In this document: in pieces, positions 62,104 to 64,000 of the stretch
Position numbering within the stretch: position 1 is the stretch's first letter
Layout of the letters: every line of letters starts with the position of its first letter
DNA from: Paenibacillus polygoni
GTDB taxonomy: Bacteria; Bacillota; Bacilli; Paenibacillales; Paenibacillaceae
DNA length: 64,000 nucleotides
Assembly: GCF_030263935.1 (NCBI RefSeq)
Contig: NZ_CP127162.1
Coordinates: 4,168,501 to 4,232,500 of the forward strand
Reading direction: 5' to 3'
Notes under the pieces: model-generated
Told to the model about the DNA's origin: nothing
Seen by the model: only the letters and a program-made list of their open reading frames with translations
Database searches by the model: none
Program-made: the position numbers and the translations under genes

Positions 62104-62775
62104 TTACTCCTTTCCTCCGTTATCCAGCTTCTTTTTGAGCTTTGCCAGCTCTCTTTCAAGTAAGTCAGATACGGAATGCTGTAATGAATTACGTTCTTGC
62201 TCGCCTCTGCGAAGATCACGAAGGCTTCTTGCTTCATATTCCAGATCGGAGACCCGATCCTCCAGTCTCCCAAACATACCTGGAATTTGAGTGCCTCCCA
62301 TTTTGCCAGCTCGTTCATTCATTCGCTGCTGGAGCTGGATCGTCTGCATTCGTGCATAGTAGTACTGACGTTTGCTATAGACCGTTTGGTATTCAGTCTT
62401 TAAGTGATTCAGTTGTTCTTCTAACTCCGTTAAAGCATCTCTGCTCTGTTCATAAAGTCCAATATATTGATTATACTTTTCTTCGTATAGCATTTTTTCT
62501 TGTAGAGCCAGTTTAGCAAGATGATCTTCTTCTGCTTTGAGTGCAAGCAGCGCTTGCTCTTCTCGTTTATTAATCATAGCTTTGGCATCATCAACCTGCT
62601 GCTTCAATTGTCTTGTATGACGTGAATACTGAGCATGCAGTTTTTCTACCTCACCGATCTCATTTCTTGTATCCATTAGAAACTGGTCGATCATTTTCAC
62701 TGGATCTTGACTTTGCTCTAAATGTTCGTTAATCGTAGCTGCGGTTATATCCCGCATTCGGCGAAAGACACTCAT
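62104..62775 (-). CDS. PspA/IM30 family protein (LiaH-like), copy A
   Basis: A 223-residue coiled-coil PspA homologue: amphipathic MSVFRRMRDITAATINEHLE, then QDPVKMIDQFLMDTRNEIGE, and long heptad-rich helices. It diverges strongly from copy B. It ends six nt from pspC. The pair may form mixed oligomers or act at different membrane sites (inference). Confidence 0.92.
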   Translation of the reverse strand: MSVFRRMRDITAATINEHLEQSQDPVKMIDQFLMDTRNEIGEVEKLHAQYSRHTRQLKQQVDDAKAMINKREEQALLALKAEEDHLAKLALQEKMLYEEKYNQYIGLYEQSRDALTELEEQLNHLKTEYQTVYSKRQYYYARMQTIQLQQRMNERAGKMGGTQIPGMFGRLEDRVSDLEYEARSLRDLRRGEQERNSLQHSVSDLLERELAKLKKKLDNGGKE

Positions 62776-62810
62776 TCTTGTTTACCTCCCTTTTCTCTAT
62801 TCCTCTTTCT

Positions 62811-63125
62811 TTAAAACCGTTTTACTCCTCTACCTCTTAACATGGATATACCGAAGATGATAAGCCCAATTGCAAGAAGCGGTCCGAGAAGCCATGCAAG
62901 TTTACTGAGCAAGCTAATTACGCCGATAATCAGTATGATATACCCAAAAAGCGCATTCCCTCTTTTAATACCGTAATATCCGATCGCAATTATAATCACC
63001 GGTATTAGGTAGCTCATAATCGTTCCAGAGATAAAACCGAGAAAAGGAATAAATTTACCAAGTAACAATAATGCTCCGATGGCGATCAAAATGATGGCCA
63101 AGTTTTTCTCTTTTGTATACCTCAT
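62811..63125 (-). CDS. LiaI-like small membrane protein
   Basis: A 104-residue protein with about four TM helices, a short basic N-terminus (MRYTKEKN) and a basic C-terminus (GRGVKRF). It matches the LiaI/DUF5668-type architecture; in B. subtilis LiaI is the membrane anchor of LiaH. First gene of the psp cluster, 35 nt before PspA copy A. Confidence 0.8.
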   Translation of the reverse strand: MRYTKEKNLAIILIAIGALLLLGKFIPFLGFISGTIMSYLIPVIIIAIGYYGIKRGNALFGYIILIIGVISLLSKLAWLLGPLLAIGLIIFGISMLRGRGVKRF

Positions 63126-63194
63126 AATTTGTTATCACCGCCTCTTTCGTTTACTACGTGTTTCTTATGTCTTTATTTTAGGTAATTCTTGCGC

Positions 63195-63258
63195 TTTATA
63201 AAACGGACCGGGGACGGTTTTTTATCCTAGACTCAGGTCGGGGATCATCCAAGACCTT
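63195..63258 (-). promoter_or_regulatory. Candidate activator-dependent promoter of the lia/psp operon
   Basis: A dyad AGGTC-GG-GGAT-C-ATCC-AA-GACCT (63236-63258) lies about 50 bp upstream of a minus-strand TATAAA (63195-63200) that has no recognisable -35. This geometry suits an activator such as LiaR, but the site is not confirmed. Confidence 0.4.
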
Positions 63259-63289
63259 TACAGCATCTCTAGGTATACCTTAAATAAAA

Positions 63290-63360
63290 CCAACCTCAAA
63301 TCAACAAACCTCAGATCACAAACCTCAGATCACAAACCTCAGATCACAGACCTCGATCAA
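63290..63360. repeat. 14-bp tandem repeat upstream of the lia/psp operon
   Basis: CAAACCTCAGATCA occurs three times exactly (63305-63318, 63319-63332, 63333-63346), with degenerate copies on both sides (63290-63303; 63347-63360). No frame spans it. Confidence 0.85.
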
Positions 63361-63477
63361 CAAACAGATCTACGTTTTATAAAACACCAATAGATCAATA
63401 TGTCCTATTACTTTCTTAAGTTCCATATACACCACAAAATCACACGAACCATAAGCTACTATTATGTGATTTGTGAA

Positions 63478-63525
63478 AAAACAAAATAAGGGTGATATTA
63501 CTGAATTCAGTAATATCACCCTTAT
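63478..63525 (-). terminator. Terminator of the tRNA cluster
   Basis: A perfect 40-bp inverted repeat (63486-63525; half ATAAGGGTGATATTACTGAA) is followed on the minus strand by TTTTGTTTTTT. Confidence 0.9.
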
Positions 63526-63532
63526 GGATGTA

Positions 63533-63612
63533 TGCCGGTGAAGGGACTCGAACCCCCACGGTTTCCCTCACGATTTTGAGTCGCGCGCGTCTGCCAATTC
63601 CGCCACACCGGC
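63533..63612 (-). tRNA. tRNA-Leu (anticodon CAA)
   Basis: GCCGGTG pairs with CACCGGC; anticodon loop CTCAAAA gives CAA; T-loop TTCGAGT. The variable arm is short for a Leu tRNA and 3' CCA is not encoded. Confidence 0.9.
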
Positions 63613-63625
63613 TTATTCTATTATA

Positions 63626-63698
63626 TGCGCCCTCAGAATTTTGAACTCCGGACCTTTTGATTCGTAGTCAAATTCTCGATCTAGCTAAGCTAGGGCAA
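63626..63698 (-). pseudogene. Degenerate tRNA-Arg-like gene (anticodon ACG)
   Basis: The order of arms and a CTACGAA anticodon loop identify an Arg(ACG)-like tRNA. However, the first acceptor pairs fail (5' TT opposite 3' GC), the D-stem has a mismatch, the T-stem has several G-U pairs, and the T-loop reads TTCAAAA instead of TTCRANY. Probably non-functional. Confidence 0.65.
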
Positions 63699-63708
63699 AA
63701 AATAAATA

Positions 63709-63794
63709 TGCGGAAGACCAGACTTGAACTGGTACGATAGTCACCTACCGCAGGATTTTAAGTCCTGTGCGTCTGCCGATTCCGCCACTCCCGC
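63709..63794 (-). tRNA. tRNA-Leu (anticodon TAA)
   Basis: 86 nt; acceptor GCGGGAG/CTTCCGC; anticodon loop CTTAAAA gives TAA; long variable arm; T-loop TTCAAGT; CCA not encoded. Confidence 0.95.
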
Positions 63795-63805
63795 TTATAA
63801 AAAAA

Positions 63806-63879
63806 TGGAGGCGCCACCCAGATTCGAACTGGGGATAAAGCTTTTGCAGAGCTGTGCCTTACCACTTGGCTATGGCGCC
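63806..63879 (-). tRNA. tRNA-Cys (anticodon GCA)
   Basis: Acceptor GGCGCC pairs with GGCGCC at the 3' side; anticodon loop CTGCAAA gives GCA; T arm CCCAG-TTCGAAT-CTGGG; CCA encoded. Confidence 0.95.
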
Positions 63880-63887
63880 GTATATAT

Positions 63888-63962
63888 TGGAGCGGACGAC
63901 GGGAATCGAACCCGCGACCCTCGCCTTGGCAAGGCGATGCTCTACCGCTGAGCCACGTCCGC
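63888..63962 (-). tRNA. tRNA-Gly (anticodon GCC)
   Basis: Acceptor GCGGACG/CGTCCGC; anticodon GCC in CTTGCCAAG; T arm CGGG-TTCGAAT-CCCG; CCA encoded. Confidence 0.95.
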
Positions 63963-63969
63963 AAATAAA

Positions 63970-64000
63970 TGGCTGGGGATATAGGATTTGAACCTATGCA
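63970..64000 (-). tRNA. Partial tRNA, probably tRNA-Gln, cut by window end
   Basis: Only the T arm (ATAGG-TTCAAAT-CCTAT) and 3' acceptor ATCCCCA-G-CCA are visible. The CCCCAGCCA end is typical of tRNA-Gln; the anticodon is outside the window. Confidence 0.6.

Noticed and set aside
63290..63360. 14-bp repeats as a CRISPR array
   Set aside because: The units are contiguous with no spacers, are far too short, and no cas genes are present.
63724..63964. Short frames across the tRNA cluster (both strands)
   Set aside because: They run through tRNA genes and carry no start signal; spurious.

Overview
The window looks like a chromosomal segment of a low-to-mid GC, endospore-forming Firmicute, most likely Paenibacillus or a close relative. 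Support comes from two alpha/beta-type small acid-soluble spore proteins (SASPs), SspI, YlbJ, YunB and a LytH-like peptidase, from SAM-I and T-box leaders, from frequent TTG/GTG starts behind strong AGGAGG sites, and from gene order shared with Bacillus subtilis (yutJ-yuzB-yutI; yutD-lipA-lytH-yunB). This assignment is an inference from protein resemblance and synteny; no database search was possible.

Layout. 0-13.4 kb: the end of a probable NADH dehydrogenase-like gene, YuzB, an NfuA/YutI-type Fe-S protein, an SDR, a metNIQ methionine importer behind a SAM riboswitch, a HEPN-domain protein, a UbiD-family decarboxylase, heme A synthase CtaA, a YtpP-like thioredoxin, a DUF2515 protein, a MurJ/YtgP-type flippase, a DUF456 membrane protein and a Cof-type HAD phosphatase. 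13.6-17.4 kb: a mntABCD manganese importer with a probable MntR operator over its promoter. 17.5-25.6 kb: three tandem class B penicillin-binding proteins, preceded in transcription order by a membrane-anchored transglutaminase-like protein and a small membrane protein. 25.8-32.2 kb: an MFS transporter, a Toprim protein, SCO1, CtaB and YfhP, and a complete 1.5-kb IS1182-family element inserted in a terminator hairpin that is now duplicated on both sides. A solitary end of a related element lies 3.6 kb away next to another terminator.

32.3-45.6 kb: two nearly identical SASP genes with sigma-G-type promoters, T-box-controlled trpS, an aldose epimerase-like protein, an M3 oligoendopeptidase, YycC, a truncated globin, YlbJ, NAD kinase, YutD with a long Lys/Glu-rich tail, LipA, a LytH-like endopeptidase and YunB. 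45.7-57.5 kb: pentose phosphate genes (transaldolase-like, gnd, zwf, and a second zwf 7 kb further on), an HxlR regulator divergent from zwf, a DUF1002 protein, a SpoU methyltransferase, KtrA, SspI, RF3 and an SDR with a sigma-B-like promoter. 57.8-63.5 kb: an envelope-stress locus encoding a LiaI-like protein, PspA, PspC, PspA, LiaF, LiaS and LiaR; a 14-bp tandem repeat and a palindrome lie upstream. 63.5-64 kb: a tRNA cluster (Gln partial, Gly, Cys, Leu-UAA, a degenerate Arg-like gene, Leu-CAA) that runs off the right edge.

Functional themes are cell-envelope construction and stress (flippase, three PBPs, lia/psp, LytH), aerobic respiration (ctaA, ctaB, SCO1), carbon flux and NADPH supply (two zwf, gnd, transaldolase, NAD kinase) and sporulation. 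No large mobile island, prophage, CRISPR array or obvious defence cluster is visible. The most unusual signals are the IS/terminator relationship, the PBP triplication beside a transglutaminase, the repeats upstream of the lia/psp locus, the decayed tRNA and the YutD tail.
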